Part shown: piece by piece, positions 17,694 to 25,949 of the stretch | Layout: the number at the start of each line of letters is the position of its first letter | How positions within the stretch are numbered: position 1 is the first letter of the stretch | NCBI GenBank assembly: GCA_016703005.1 | Contig: JADJCX010000033.1 | Span: forward strand, 310,001 to 374,000 | DNA: 64,000 nt | Origin: Flavobacteriales bacterium | GTDB taxonomy: Bacteria > Bacteroidota > Bacteroidia > Flavobacteriales_F > PHOS-HE28 | Reading direction: 5' to 3' | The notes under the pieces: generated by a model | What the model was told of the DNA's origin: nothing | The model's database searches: none | What the model saw: the letters and a program-made list of their open reading frames with translations, nothing else | Made by a program: the position numbers and the translations under genes

Positions 17694-18617
17694 GGCCCCC
17701 GCGCTATCGCGATCGACCACGGCGATCATGGCGGCGATATCGGTCGGTGCGATCCAGTTCCAATCATCATTCCTCCGCATCCAGGTCATTTGGCGCTTCG
17801 CGAAGTTGCGGGTGTGCTGCTTGGCCATGGCTATGGCCTCCGCAAGCGTGAGCGCGCCATCGAAGTGCGCGAACAGCTCTTTGTAGCCAACTGTTTGCAG
17901 GGCGTTCAACTCGCGATGCGCCAGCAGACCGCGTGCCTCCTCGACAAGTCCTGCTTCGATCATTGCGTCGAATCGCGCATCGATGCGGGCGTAAAGTTCT
18001 GCTCTCGGTAGTTGCATTGCGATCCGCACGGTGTGCCACGGTCGCTTCTTGGCGTGTCCAATGCGCTGCGCGCTGAAGGGCCTGCCGCTGGCCAGACAAA
18101 CCTCCAACGCACGGATGACACGGTGCGGATTGTGGGTGTCGATGCGCTCAATGATCGCCGGATCCAATTGTGACAACCGTTCCAGCAACGGATCGAGCCC
18201 ATGTTTGCGGAACCGGTCCTGGAGCTCAGTGCGGATGCGGTTATCGCCAAGCGGCATCGGATCCAACCCGTTCACCACCGCATCGAGGTATAAGCCGCTT
18301 CCTCCGACCAGCACTGCGCTACCGTATTTGCTCAGCAGCTCCTCGATCACCGGAACCGACACGCGTTCATAAGCGCCCGCGCTCATGGAACCCGTAATTG
18401 CAAGGTTTCCGATGAAGTGGTGGGGCACCTGCTGCAGCTCATCAGCGCTTGGAAGCGCGGCACCAATGCGCAGTGCATGGTAGAACTGCCGTGCATCGGC
18501 GCTTACCACTTCGGTCTTGAAGTGCTGTGCCAGTGCAACAGCAGCTGACGTTTTGCCGCTGGCGGTCGGGCCGCCGATCACGATGAGCGTTCCCAGCAGG
18601 CGCTCGTTGGCGGACAT
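17682..18617 (-). CDS. miaA: tRNA dimethylallyltransferase
   Basis: A 311-residue enzyme transferring a dimethylallyl group to N6 of A37 in tRNAs reading UNN codons (EC 2.5.1.75). Motifs: P-loop GGPTASGKT at the N-terminus, the conserved VSADARQFYHALRIGAALP, LVGGSGLYLDAVVNGL, and TVGYKELFAHFDG followed by AKQHTRNFAKRQMTWMR at the C-terminus. ATG 18617 is preferred to the GTG one codon earlier. Convergent with the SpoIIE phosphatase, overlapping by 12 bp. Intact. Confidence 0.97.
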   Translation of the reverse strand: MSANERLLGTLIVIGGPTASGKTSAAVALAQHFKTEVVSADARQFYHALRIGAALPSADELQQVPHHFIGNLAITGSMSAGAYERVSVPVIEELLSKYGSAVLVGGSGLYLDAVVNGLDPMPLGDNRIRTELQDRFRKHGLDPLLERLSQLDPAIIERIDTHNPHRVIRALEVCLASGRPFSAQRIGHAKKRPWHTVRIAMQLPRAELYARIDARFDAMIEAGLVEEARGLLAHRELNALQTVGYKELFAHFDGALTLAEAIAMAKQHTRNFAKRQMTWMRRNDDWNWIAPTDIAAMIAVVDRDSAGASDL

Positions 18618-18629
18618 CACTTGGTGGGG

Positions 18630-19241
18630 TCAGTATTCCTCGGGCAACTGTTCGTGGCCGCTCAAGCCATCGTCCTCGCCGTGACCGAATTCATCGTGCT
18701 CCTCGCCTTCATCGGCACCGTGGCCCATGTCCTCATCGGCATCATAGATCTCCTCGGCTTCCTCCCGCATGTTCTCGCCTTCATCATCGGTGTCGTTGCC
18801 GGGCAGTAGGAGCGGATCCATGCGGCTCATTTCACCGGGGGCTTCGCCTTGGCTTAGGACCACTTGCGGGTAGCGTTTGCCCTTCACCGGTTCGGCGGCA
18901 TGCACCAGTTCCACCATGAAGTTCCAGTTGAGCAGGAAGTCGTACACATAGATGTAGCGCTGCTTGGTGCTGCGCATATGGTCGCTGATCAGCACTTCGT
19001 GCATCAGCGCGGGCACAGGGCCGCCATCTTCCCCGAACCCCAGATCGGCCAACGGGATCTCAGTGCCTCTTCCCCAACCATCATCGCTCACGTAGAAACT
19101 GGCCATCTCCTCGCCCTTGAAGCCGAAGGCCTTCTTGATCGCTTTGTGCAGGTCTAGGAACGACTGCTCGTTGCGGATCTCGATGTCGCGGAAAGCCTCG
19201 CTCTTGTCTTCGATCAGAACACGGAACCGGTAGATGCGCAT
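18630..19241 (-). CDS. Plasmid pRiA4b ORF-3 family protein
   Basis: ATG 19241 gives a 203-residue product; the longer frame adds an unlikely N-terminus. Residues 1-140 are the pRiA4b ORF-3 fold (MRIYRFRVLIEDKSEAFRDI, FLDLHKAIKKAFGF, YIYVYDFLLNWNFMVELV). The C-terminal 55 residues are very acidic and Asp/Glu/Gly-rich, typical of Bacteroidota members and probably disordered. The family was first seen near mobile elements but is common as a chromosomal gene of unknown function. It ends 12 bases upstream of the miaA start, so the two are likely cotranscribed. Confidence 0.85.
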   Translation of the reverse strand: MRIYRFRVLIEDKSEAFRDIEIRNEQSFLDLHKAIKKAFGFKGEEMASFYVSDDGWGRGTEIPLADLGFGEDGGPVPALMHEVLISDHMRSTKQRYIYVYDFLLNWNFMVELVHAAEPVKGKRYPQVVLSQGEAPGEMSRMDPLLLPGNDTDDEGENMREEAEEIYDADEDMGHGADEGEEHDEFGHGEDDGLSGHEQLPEEY

Positions 19242-19334
19242 AGGTAGTGCGAGTGGCAGTGAACAGCAGCGTGGAATGGTCGGGGCCGCCGCGAAACTAA
19301 TCCGGGCAGGCACTGGCGGAAGCACTCTTCGGGT

Positions 19335-20774
19335 TCAGTGGCCCGGGTAGGCACTGGAACCTTGCGCGAGCGTCAGTCCCAAGCGTCGGCCTTCTTCCAC
19401 CATCAAGCCCCATGCTTGCGCCCGGTCGTTCTGGATCTTGCCGTCCAGGATCGCGTCCTTGATCACCGTCTTAATGTCGCCGATGAACTTGCACGGGGGG
19501 ATGTTGAAGGCCGCCATGATATCCTGCCCGGTGATCGGTGGTTGGAAGTTGCGCACGCGGTCTTTCTCCTCCACTTCGGCCAGTTTGCGCATCACCAACT
19601 CGTAGTTGCGCAGGTAGCGTTCCTTCTTCTTCTCGTTCTTGCTGGTGATATCGGCTTGGCACAGGATCATCAGCGCGTCGATGTCGTCGCCGGCGTCGAA
19701 GAGCAATCGGCGTATGGCACTGTCCGTAACGATCTCCTTGGTGAGGGCGATGGGTCGCAGGTGGAGCGCAACGAGTTTCTGGACGAAGCGCATCTGATCA
19801 TCGAGCGGAAGCTTCAACCGCCGGAAGATGGTGGGCACCATGCGCGCGCCTTTGTCCTCGTGCCCGTGGAAAGTCCAGCCGTGCTCCGCATCGAACCGTT
19901 TGGTCTTCGGCTTGGCGATATCGTGCAGGATCGCAGCCCAGCGCAACCACAGGTCGTTGCTCTTCGCGCACACGTTGTCGAGCACCTGCAACGTGTGGTA
20001 GAAGTTGTCCTTGTGCCCGATGCCGAACTTCTCCTCGGCGCCTTGCAGCTCAAGGAATTCGGGGAAGAAGCGCACCAGCAGCCCGCTGTCCCGAAGGAGC
20101 AGGAATCCGGTGCTTGGTATGGGGCAGAGAATGATCTTGTTCAGTTCCGTGTGGATGCGTTCGGCGCTGATGATGTCGAGCCGGTCCGCGTTCCTGATGA
20201 TCGCCTCGAAACTCTCGCGCTCGATGGTGAAGCCGAGCTGCGTCGCGAAACGCACCGCGCGCATCATGCGCAACGGGTCGTCGCTGTAGGTAATGTTCGG
20301 GTCGAGCGGTGTGCGTAGGATGCCACGCTCCAGATCGAGTATGCCACCGAAGGGATCCACCAAAGCGCCGGTGCTGCCAGCGTTGAGCGAGATGGCCAAT
20401 GCATTGATGGTGAAGTCCCTACGCTCTTGGTCGTCGCGTATGGTGCCCGGCACCACTTCCGGCTTCCGGCTGTTGCGGCTATAGCTTTCCTTGCGCGCCC
20501 CTACGAATTCCACCTGTACTTCGCCGTGCATGAACATCGCCGTTCCGAAGTTCTTGAACACGTGCACCGGGCCTGAGGAAAGTCGTGCCGCCACGGCCTC
20601 GGCGAAGGCGATGCCGTCCCCTTCAACAACGAAGTCGATGTCCTTGCAGGGGCGGCCGAGGATGAGGTCGCGCACGTAACCACCGATGGCGAACGCTGGA
20701 ATGTCTTGGGCTTTGGCTTCGGCCATCACGGCAGCGAACAGCGGTTGCTTCACGACGCCGTCCAGCCTGGACAT
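19335..20774 (-). CDS. CCA tRNA nucleotidyltransferase / polyA polymerase family, HD domain
   Basis: ATG 20774 (MSRLDGVVKQPLF) gives 479 residues; the in-frame extension upstream overlaps the divergent promoter region. The class II nucleotidyltransferase head has GGYVRDLILGRP and DIDFV metal ligands and RRDFTINALAISL. The RNA-binding middle includes DPLRMMRAVRFATQLGF. An HD phosphohydrolase domain follows (WAAILHDIAKPKT, FHGHEDKGA). It adds or repairs the 3' CCA of tRNA, or polyadenylates RNA; Bacteroidota usually encode one such enzyme acting as CCA-adding. Intact. Confidence 0.92.
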   Translation of the reverse strand: MSRLDGVVKQPLFAAVMAEAKAQDIPAFAIGGYVRDLILGRPCKDIDFVVEGDGIAFAEAVAARLSSGPVHVFKNFGTAMFMHGEVQVEFVGARKESYSRNSRKPEVVPGTIRDDQERRDFTINALAISLNAGSTGALVDPFGGILDLERGILRTPLDPNITYSDDPLRMMRAVRFATQLGFTIERESFEAIIRNADRLDIISAERIHTELNKIILCPIPSTGFLLLRDSGLLVRFFPEFLELQGAEEKFGIGHKDNFYHTLQVLDNVCAKSNDLWLRWAAILHDIAKPKTKRFDAEHGWTFHGHEDKGARMVPTIFRRLKLPLDDQMRFVQKLVALHLRPIALTKEIVTDSAIRRLLFDAGDDIDALMILCQADITSKNEKKKERYLRNYELVMRKLAEVEEKDRVRNFQPPITGQDIMAAFNIPPCKFIGDIKTVIKDAILDGKIQNDRAQAWGLMVEEGRRLGLTLAQGSSAYPGH

Positions 20775-20883
20775 ATCGAGGATGAAGGAGTGCTGGCGCT
20801 GTTCCACGGATCGGGCGGCGAAAGTAGAGGGCGGGGATCGCCGTGCTGCGAACGCTAGATTCGGATCCCCAACCGTATTGTTC

Positions 20884-22272
20884 ATGACCGCGCGCAACCT
20901 CTTGATCGGTGTATTCTGTTCCGCAGTGACACTGGCCAATGGCCAGCAGATCACCAACGGCGCGTTCGAGTCGTGGACGGATCTGGTCGCATACCGGGAC
21001 ATCGACGTGTGGCGGGACGGGAACTACCAGATACCGGGCACTTCCACTACGACCCGCGTGAGTGGCCAGATCGGCCAATACGCCGCGCGCATGGAAACGG
21101 TGACCGCTGGCGGCACTACGACATTCGGCTTCATCGTGCATGGGGAGTTCGCTGGTCAGACCGCTACGGAAGGTGTACCGTTCACCACTGCCGTTGATGC
21201 CATGGAAGGCTGGTACCGGTACAGCTTAACGCCCGATGATTCGGCCATGATCTATTTGCTGTTATGGAACAATGGGGTGGCCTTGGATACCATCGTTCAT
21301 TTGATCGGTGGTACCCAATCGCAATGGACGGCATTCAGCCTGCCGGTGAACGGTGGCGTGCCCGTTACTCCGGACAGTGTTGTGGTAGCTGTTACCAGCA
21401 GCAACCCGTTCGCGCTTACCGGCATGGCGGCTGGTTCGTGGATCGAAGTGGATGATCTGCAACTCACCAGTACCACCGTCCTTAACCCTGACCTTCTCCC
21501 GAACAACGGCATGGAGGATTGGACGGACATCACCACAGAGGAACCCGATGGGTGGACAACCTTCAATCCGCTGCTGGCACAATTGGGCTATACGCCTGTC
21601 ACCAAAAGCACCATGGCCCACGCGGGGACGTATTCCATCCGCATGGAAACGATCGACCTCGGCGGCGATACGCTGCCGGGCATCATTACCAATGGCGATC
21701 TGTTCGGTGCCGGGCTGTTCTCCGGTATCCCATACAACGACACTCCTTCGTTGATGACCGCGTTCTACCGATACGCACCCGTTGGTACGGACACGGCGGG
21801 CGTGGCCGCGCTCTTCATCAAGAACGGGTTGCTATTGGAGCAAGCCTACTTGCAGATCACCAGTGCTGCGGCGGTATGGACCTTCACCGGTGCGCCTATC
21901 CTGCTGTTCCAAGAACCCGATACACTGGTGATCCAGATTTACGCGGGATCGAATCCAGGATCGGTGCTGTACTTGGATGACTTGGCGTTCTCGGGCATCA
22001 GCACGGGCATTTCAACCGCCACCATGAGCGCCATACGCGCATGGCCGCAGCCCGCAACGGATGTGTTGAATGTTTCACTTGGCGATATCGGAACGACCGG
22101 CACCACCACACGCGTGCTGGATAGAATGGGTCGCGTGGTGCTTGAGGGCAGTGTTGGCAGTAGAGCAGCAGGACAGCTTGTTCTGCCCATGCAAGGGCTC
22201 ACCTCCGGCCACTACATACTTGAGGTGCGCAGCGGTGACCGCGTTGAGCGCTTGCCGTTCGTGAAAGGCTGA
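20884..22272 (+). CDS. Secreted T9SS cargo protein with two internal repeats
   Basis: A 462-residue protein with signal peptide (LIGVFCSAVTLANGQ). Two homologous beta-rich halves of about 170 residues follow, beginning ITNGAFESWTD and LPNNGMEDWTD, each ending in an acidic WIEVDDLQL or YLDDLAF strand. This is the pattern of jelly-roll, carbohydrate-binding-like modules. The last about 75 residues are a T9SS type A sorting domain (RAWPQPATDVLNVSLG ... GHYILEVRSGDRVERLPFVK). It is divergent from the CCA-adding enzyme. Extracellular and probably surface-anchored; the ligand is unknown. Confidence 0.8.
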   Translation: MTARNLLIGVFCSAVTLANGQQITNGAFESWTDLVAYRDIDVWRDGNYQIPGTSTTTRVSGQIGQYAARMETVTAGGTTTFGFIVHGEFAGQTATEGVPFTTAVDAMEGWYRYSLTPDDSAMIYLLLWNNGVALDTIVHLIGGTQSQWTAFSLPVNGGVPVTPDSVVVAVTSSNPFALTGMAAGSWIEVDDLQLTSTTVLNPDLLPNNGMEDWTDITTEEPDGWTTFNPLLAQLGYTPVTKSTMAHAGTYSIRMETIDLGGDTLPGIITNGDLFGAGLFSGIPYNDTPSLMTAFYRYAPVGTDTAGVAALFIKNGLLLEQAYLQITSAAAVWTFTGAPILLFQEPDTLVIQIYAGSNPGSVLYLDDLAFSGISTGISTATMSAIRAWPQPATDVLNVSLGDIGTTGTTTRVLDRMGRVVLEGSVGSRAAGQLVLPMQGLTSGHYILEVRSGDRVERLPFVKG

Positions 22273-22273
22273 G

Positions 22274-23275
22274 CTAGCTGACCAGCTGCGGCACATCAAC
22301 GAGGGCACACCTGAAATGCCCCTTTGGACACTTTGGGTGCCCATGCAACCCGCAAGGCCTGCAATCCAGTTCCTCACTGGTCTCTGCAATGCGCCCGTTC
22401 CCGCGTAGCGGCCCGAAACCAAATGCGGGTACTGTGCTACAGAAGATGGCGGTGACCGGTGCATTCATGGCCGAAGCGATGTGCAGCGGAGCGCTGTCGT
22501 TCACATAGTTCATGTGTGCACCCTGCATGAGGGCCGCGGTGCCGAGGAGGCTGAGCTTCCCGGCCAGCACTTCACCACGCCCAGCATTTGCGGTGATCGC
22601 CTGGCATAGCGGCGTATCGCCGGGCGCACCGATCAGCAAGACGCGAACATCCGCGGGCAATTGTTTGATCAGTTCCACCCACTTGGCCGCCGGCCACTGC
22701 TTGGTGAACCACACGGAGGCCGGAGCGATGCACACGTATTTCGAGGGTCGGTTGCCGGTCAGCGCGTCGCGGTCGGCGATGTCCTTCGGGGTAGGGTACA
22801 ATGCCGGCAGCGGCCTCGACCTGTCCGTGATGTGTTCGATCAGCGCGTTCAGGCGATCCACTTCGTGCAGGCCGTCGGGGCTGCGTTTCTCCAGACCACC
22901 GGGGATCACGTGCGCCACAATGCGGGAGAACAGGAAGCTGAGCGGATTCTTATCGTAGCCGACTTTCTCTTTTGCCCGCGCAAGCGCGGTCATCAACCCG
23001 GAGGAGGAGTGCCGGTGGCAGTTGATCACATGATCGTACTGCGACTTCCGCAAGTCGCCGATCAAGCGGAAGAGGTTGGTGGTCTTGTTGGTCTGTTTAT
23101 CCCAGACGAACAGCTTCCCCAGGAATGGATGACCCGTGAACAAGCCCTCGTTCCCCTTTCGCACCACCATGTCGATGGCCGCAACCGGGAAGAAGGCATG
23201 CAACTTCTCCAGCACTGCGGTGGCCAGCACCGCATCGCCCAAGAAGGCGGTCTGTATGACCAGGAATCGCTTCAC
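22274..23275 (-). CDS. Glycosyltransferase family 9 (heptosyltransferase-like)
   Basis: A 333-residue GT-B glycosyltransferase. GTG 23275 overlaps the dapD stop (GTGA) and starts the Rossmann strand KRFLVIQTAFLGDAVLATAV, which contains the family's GD motif. C-terminal features are CIAPASVWFTKQWPAAKW, MNYVNDSAPLHIASAM (the GT9 DSGPxH site here reads DSAPLH) and a late Cys cluster (DCRPCGLHGHPKCPKG). It probably adds heptose or another sugar to LPS core or a surface glycan, at the cytoplasmic face. It is coupled with dapD; convergent with the T9SS cargo gene. Confidence 0.9.
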   Translation of the reverse strand: MKRFLVIQTAFLGDAVLATAVLEKLHAFFPVAAIDMVVRKGNEGLFTGHPFLGKLFVWDKQTNKTTNLFRLIGDLRKSQYDHVINCHRHSSSGLMTALARAKEKVGYDKNPLSFLFSRIVAHVIPGGLEKRSPDGLHEVDRLNALIEHITDRSRPLPALYPTPKDIADRDALTGNRPSKYVCIAPASVWFTKQWPAAKWVELIKQLPADVRVLLIGAPGDTPLCQAITANAGRGEVLAGKLSLLGTAALMQGAHMNYVNDSAPLHIASAMNAPVTAIFCSTVPAFGFGPLRGNGRIAETSEELDCRPCGLHGHPKCPKGHFRCALVDVPQLVS

Positions 23276-24087
23276 ACCGCCACGTTGTGCTCGCGCAGGG
23301 CGTCGTTGAGCGAGGTCTTCTTGTCCGTGCTCTCTTTGCGCGTGCCGATGATCAGCGCGCACGGTACACCGAACTCGCCGGCGGGGAATTTCTTCGGGAT
23401 GGAACCCGGGATGACGACGGAACGCGGCGGCACATAGCCCTTCGTTTCCTTCGGCTCCGGACCGGTGACGTCAATGATGCGCGTGCTGCCCGTAAGCACC
23501 ACGTTGGCACCGAGCACGGCTTCCTTGCCGACGCGGACGCCTTCCACCACTATCGCACGCGATCCGATGAAACAGCCGTCCTCGATGATCACCGGCGCGG
23601 CCTGCACCGGTTCCAGTACACCACCGATACCGACACCACCGCTCAAGTGAACTCCTTTGCCGATCTGCGCGCAGCTACCCACAGTGGCCCACGTATCCAC
23701 CATCGTTCCCTCGTCCACATACGCACCGATGTTGACGTAGCTCGGCATCAGGATCACTCCTCTTGCGAGGAATGCACCGTAGCGCGCAACGGCATGGGGC
23801 ACAACGCGCACGCCCAGTTGGGCATAGCCGTGCTTCAACTTCATCTTATCGTGGAACTCGAGCGGCCCCATTTCCATGGTCTGCATTTGGCGGATGGGGA
23901 AGTACATGATCACAGCCTTCTTCACCCAATCGTTCACTTGCCACCCATCACCCGCAGGTTCGGCAACACGGATCTCGCCCCGGTCCAGCTTGGCGATCAC
24001 CGCTTCAATATGGGCCACCACGTCGGCGTCGCGCAGCAGGTTGCGGTCGTTCCACGCCAGTTCGATCATTTCATGCATGTGGTACAT
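23272..24087 (-). CDS. dapD: 2,3,4,5-tetrahydropyridine-2,6-dicarboxylate N-succinyltransferase
   Basis: A 271-residue left-handed beta-helix acyltransferase of the lysine/meso-diaminopimelate pathway. Seen: the N-terminal helical domain (IELAWNDRNLL), VVPHAVARYGAFLARGVILM and YVNIGAYVDEGTMVDTWAT, the hexapeptide core with VHLSGGVGIGGVLEP and EDGCFIGSRAIVVEGV, then a tail VVIPGSIPKKFPAGEFG. The length matches the family. ATG 24087 is used; internal ATGs at 24078 and 24069 are alternatives. The protein supplies DAP for peptidoglycan and is translationally coupled to the GT9 gene. Confidence 0.96.
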   Translation of the reverse strand: MYHMHEMIELAWNDRNLLRDADVVAHIEAVIAKLDRGEIRVAEPAGDGWQVNDWVKKAVIMYFPIRQMQTMEMGPLEFHDKMKLKHGYAQLGVRVVPHAVARYGAFLARGVILMPSYVNIGAYVDEGTMVDTWATVGSCAQIGKGVHLSGGVGIGGVLEPVQAAPVIIEDGCFIGSRAIVVEGVRVGKEAVLGANVVLTGSTRIIDVTGPEPKETKGYVPPRSVVIPGSIPKKFPAGEFGVPCALIIGTRKESTDKKTSLNDALREHNVAV

Positions 24088-24167
24088 CCCGGTCTTGTCG
24101 GGAGGGCGAAGTTGGTGATCCCGGTCGGCTGACCAGCTTTGTGGCCCCGGAGCATCGGGTTGAAGAC

Positions 24168-24590
24168 ATGGGCCAAGTGATCGGAGTTGATTTCGGGATG
24201 AAGCGCACCGGCTTGGCGGTCACCGACCCGGCGGGCATCATCGCGTCGGCCTTGGATACCGTGCCCACGGTGGAGGTCATGGCCTGGTTGGAGCGGTATT
24301 GCAGCGCACACACCATCGAAGGGTTCGTAGTAGGCCTACCGCTGAACCTGAACGGAACACCTACGGATGTCACGCCGAACGTATTGGCATTCATGGAAGC
24401 CCTCAAGAAGAAATTCAGTGGCCAGTGGGTCGTTTCCGTTGACGAGCGCTTCAGCAGTTCCATGGCCCAACAAACGCTCTTGGCCAGTGGTAAAGGGCGA
24501 ATGGCACGGCGCGACAAGGGGCAGATCGACCGGATCAGCGCCACCATACTGCTGCAAGGTTGGCTTGAGCAACGGCAGCGCAACGGCTAG
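24168..24590 (+). CDS. ruvX: Putative Holliday junction resolvase / pre-16S rRNA nuclease
   Basis: A 140-residue YqgF/RuvX RNase H-fold protein. ATG 24168 places the strand VIGVDFGMKRTGLAVTD at the N-terminus with its catalytic Asp. Further motifs are GFVVGLPLNLNGT (family VGLP.N.G.), VVSVDERFSSSMA with the conserved Glu, and the C-terminal QIDRISATILLQGWL Asp-containing helix. Members process the 5' end of 16S rRNA and/or resolve DNA junctions. It is divergent from dapD and 59 bases before def. Confidence 0.94.
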   Translation: MGQVIGVDFGMKRTGLAVTDPAGIIASALDTVPTVEVMAWLERYCSAHTIEGFVVGLPLNLNGTPTDVTPNVLAFMEALKKKFSGQWVVSVDERFSSSMAQQTLLASGKGRMARRDKGQIDRISATILLQGWLEQRQRNG

Positions 24591-24649
24591 GTCCTCCGTG
24601 TATTTTCGCCCGCCGTTCACGGACCGCTTCACCGCTACACTGCTTCACG

Positions 24650-25231
24650 ATGATCCTACCGATCCGCGCCTTTGGCGATCCCGTCCTCAAGAAAGTGGCC
24701 AAGGACATTGAGAAGGGGCATCCCGGCCTTTCGGAACTGATCGCCGATATGTACGAGACGATGTACGAGGCGAGCGGTGTGGGCTTGGCCGCGCCGCAGG
24801 TCGGCAAGAGCATCCGGTTATTCATCGTGGATGCCTCACCGTTCGCCGAGGACGAGGAATTGGAGCAGGAAGAGCGCGACTTCCTCAAGACCTTCAAGCG
24901 GGTCTTCATCAATCCGTACATCGTGGAAGAGGACGGCGAGCCTTGGCCTTTTGAAGAAGGCTGCCTGAGCATTCCCGGCATCCGCGAGGAAGTGAAGCGA
25001 CAGGAGACCATCGTGCTGCAATGGCAGGATGAGAAGTTCAAGGAGCACGAAGAGGAATTCAGCGGGTTCGCGGCGCGCGTGATCCAGCATGAGCACGACC
25101 ACCTCGACGGAAAACTGTTCATCGATAAGCTGCCCGTGCTGAGGCGCACCATGCTGAAAGGCAAACTGCGGGACATCAGCCAAGGCAAGACGGACGCCAA
25201 GTACAAAATGCGATTCACTCCATTGAAATGA
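24650..25231 (+). CDS. def: Peptide deformylase
   Basis: A 193-residue iron/zinc hydrolase removing the N-formyl group from nascent proteins (EC 3.5.1.88). The three motifs are all intact: GVGLAAPQVG (residues 43-52), EGCLSIPG with the metal Cys, and QHEHDHLDG with two metal His and catalytic Glu. An acidic insertion (EDEELEQEERDF) between motifs 1 and 2 is typical of Bacteroidota deformylases. It overlaps the next lipoprotein gene by 4 bp (ATGA). Confidence 0.97.
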   Translation: MILPIRAFGDPVLKKVAKDIEKGHPGLSELIADMYETMYEASGVGLAAPQVGKSIRLFIVDASPFAEDEELEQEERDFLKTFKRVFINPYIVEEDGEPWPFEEGCLSIPGIREEVKRQETIVLQWQDEKFKEHEEEFSGFAARVIQHEHDHLDGKLFIDKLPVLRRTMLKGKLRDISQGKTDAKYKMRFTPLK

Positions 25232-25882
25232 AGAAGCTCATAGCGATCACGATACCCATAGTACTGCTGTTCTCGGCATGCGGTGGTGGACAGACCGAGG
25301 AACCGAAAGCCGCTGACGCCAGCAACGGCGCTCAGTTGATGCAGGCCCGCATCGACAGCATGCGCCTTTCCATGGAGGACGATACCATCTACAATGCGCG
25401 CGGCGCACAGGAATTGTTGGATGTGTACAAGGCGTATGCGAAGGCCTATCCGCTGGACAGTCTTTCACCCGAGTTCCTTTTCCGCGCTGCCGGCCTTAGC
25501 GATCCGTTGGGCCGTCCGGATGAGAGCGTGGTGCTCTACGATCGCGTGATCAAGAGCTACCCCGCATGGCCGCGCTTGGTGGACTGCTACTACTTGAAGG
25601 CCTTGACCATTGACAAAATGCAGCGCAAGGGCGAAGCGCGAATGGCCTACGAGGAAGTGATCAACCGGTTCCCGGATCACCAGTTCGCGGCGGATGCGAA
25701 GCAGATGATCGAGAACCTCCAGTACACGGATGAAGAACTGATCGAGAAGTTCCGCATGCAGAACGGTCTCGAGGCGCAGGCAGCGACCAACGCCTCGCAG
25801 GCACCTGCATTGAGCAAGGCGGAACAGTCCGCAGCCGACAAAGCTGCCACTGAAGCGAAGGAGAAGGCCAAGGGGGGAATGA
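25228..25882 (+). CDS. TPR lipoprotein (3' end probably frameshifted)
   Basis: The start overlaps the def stop (ATGA). Lipobox IVLLFSACGGG, then TPR-like helices (ELLDVYKAYAKAYPLDSLS; ESVVLYDRVIKSYP; EARMAYEEVINRFPDHQFA) and an Ala/Lys-rich tail. As written the frame runs on to 26415, but the last 177 residues lie entirely antisense to pyrC and look non-coding. A run of six G at 25872-25877 is the likely cause: with five G the protein would end KAKGE and stop at 25880-25882, before pyrC. The end given here is that reconstruction. Role: outer-membrane or periplasmic tetratricopeptide protein, function unknown. Confidence 0.7.
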
Positions 25883-25949
25883 ACTTTTGGGACCGAGGGG
25901 CGGCGCGCCCATACACCGGAACGGGGCAGTGGGCGACAGACTGGGGCGA

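Noticed and set aside
19338..20318. 326-codon open frame on the plus strand
   Set aside because: Lies wholly antisense to the CCA-adding enzyme, whose motifs are intact; no domain of its own.
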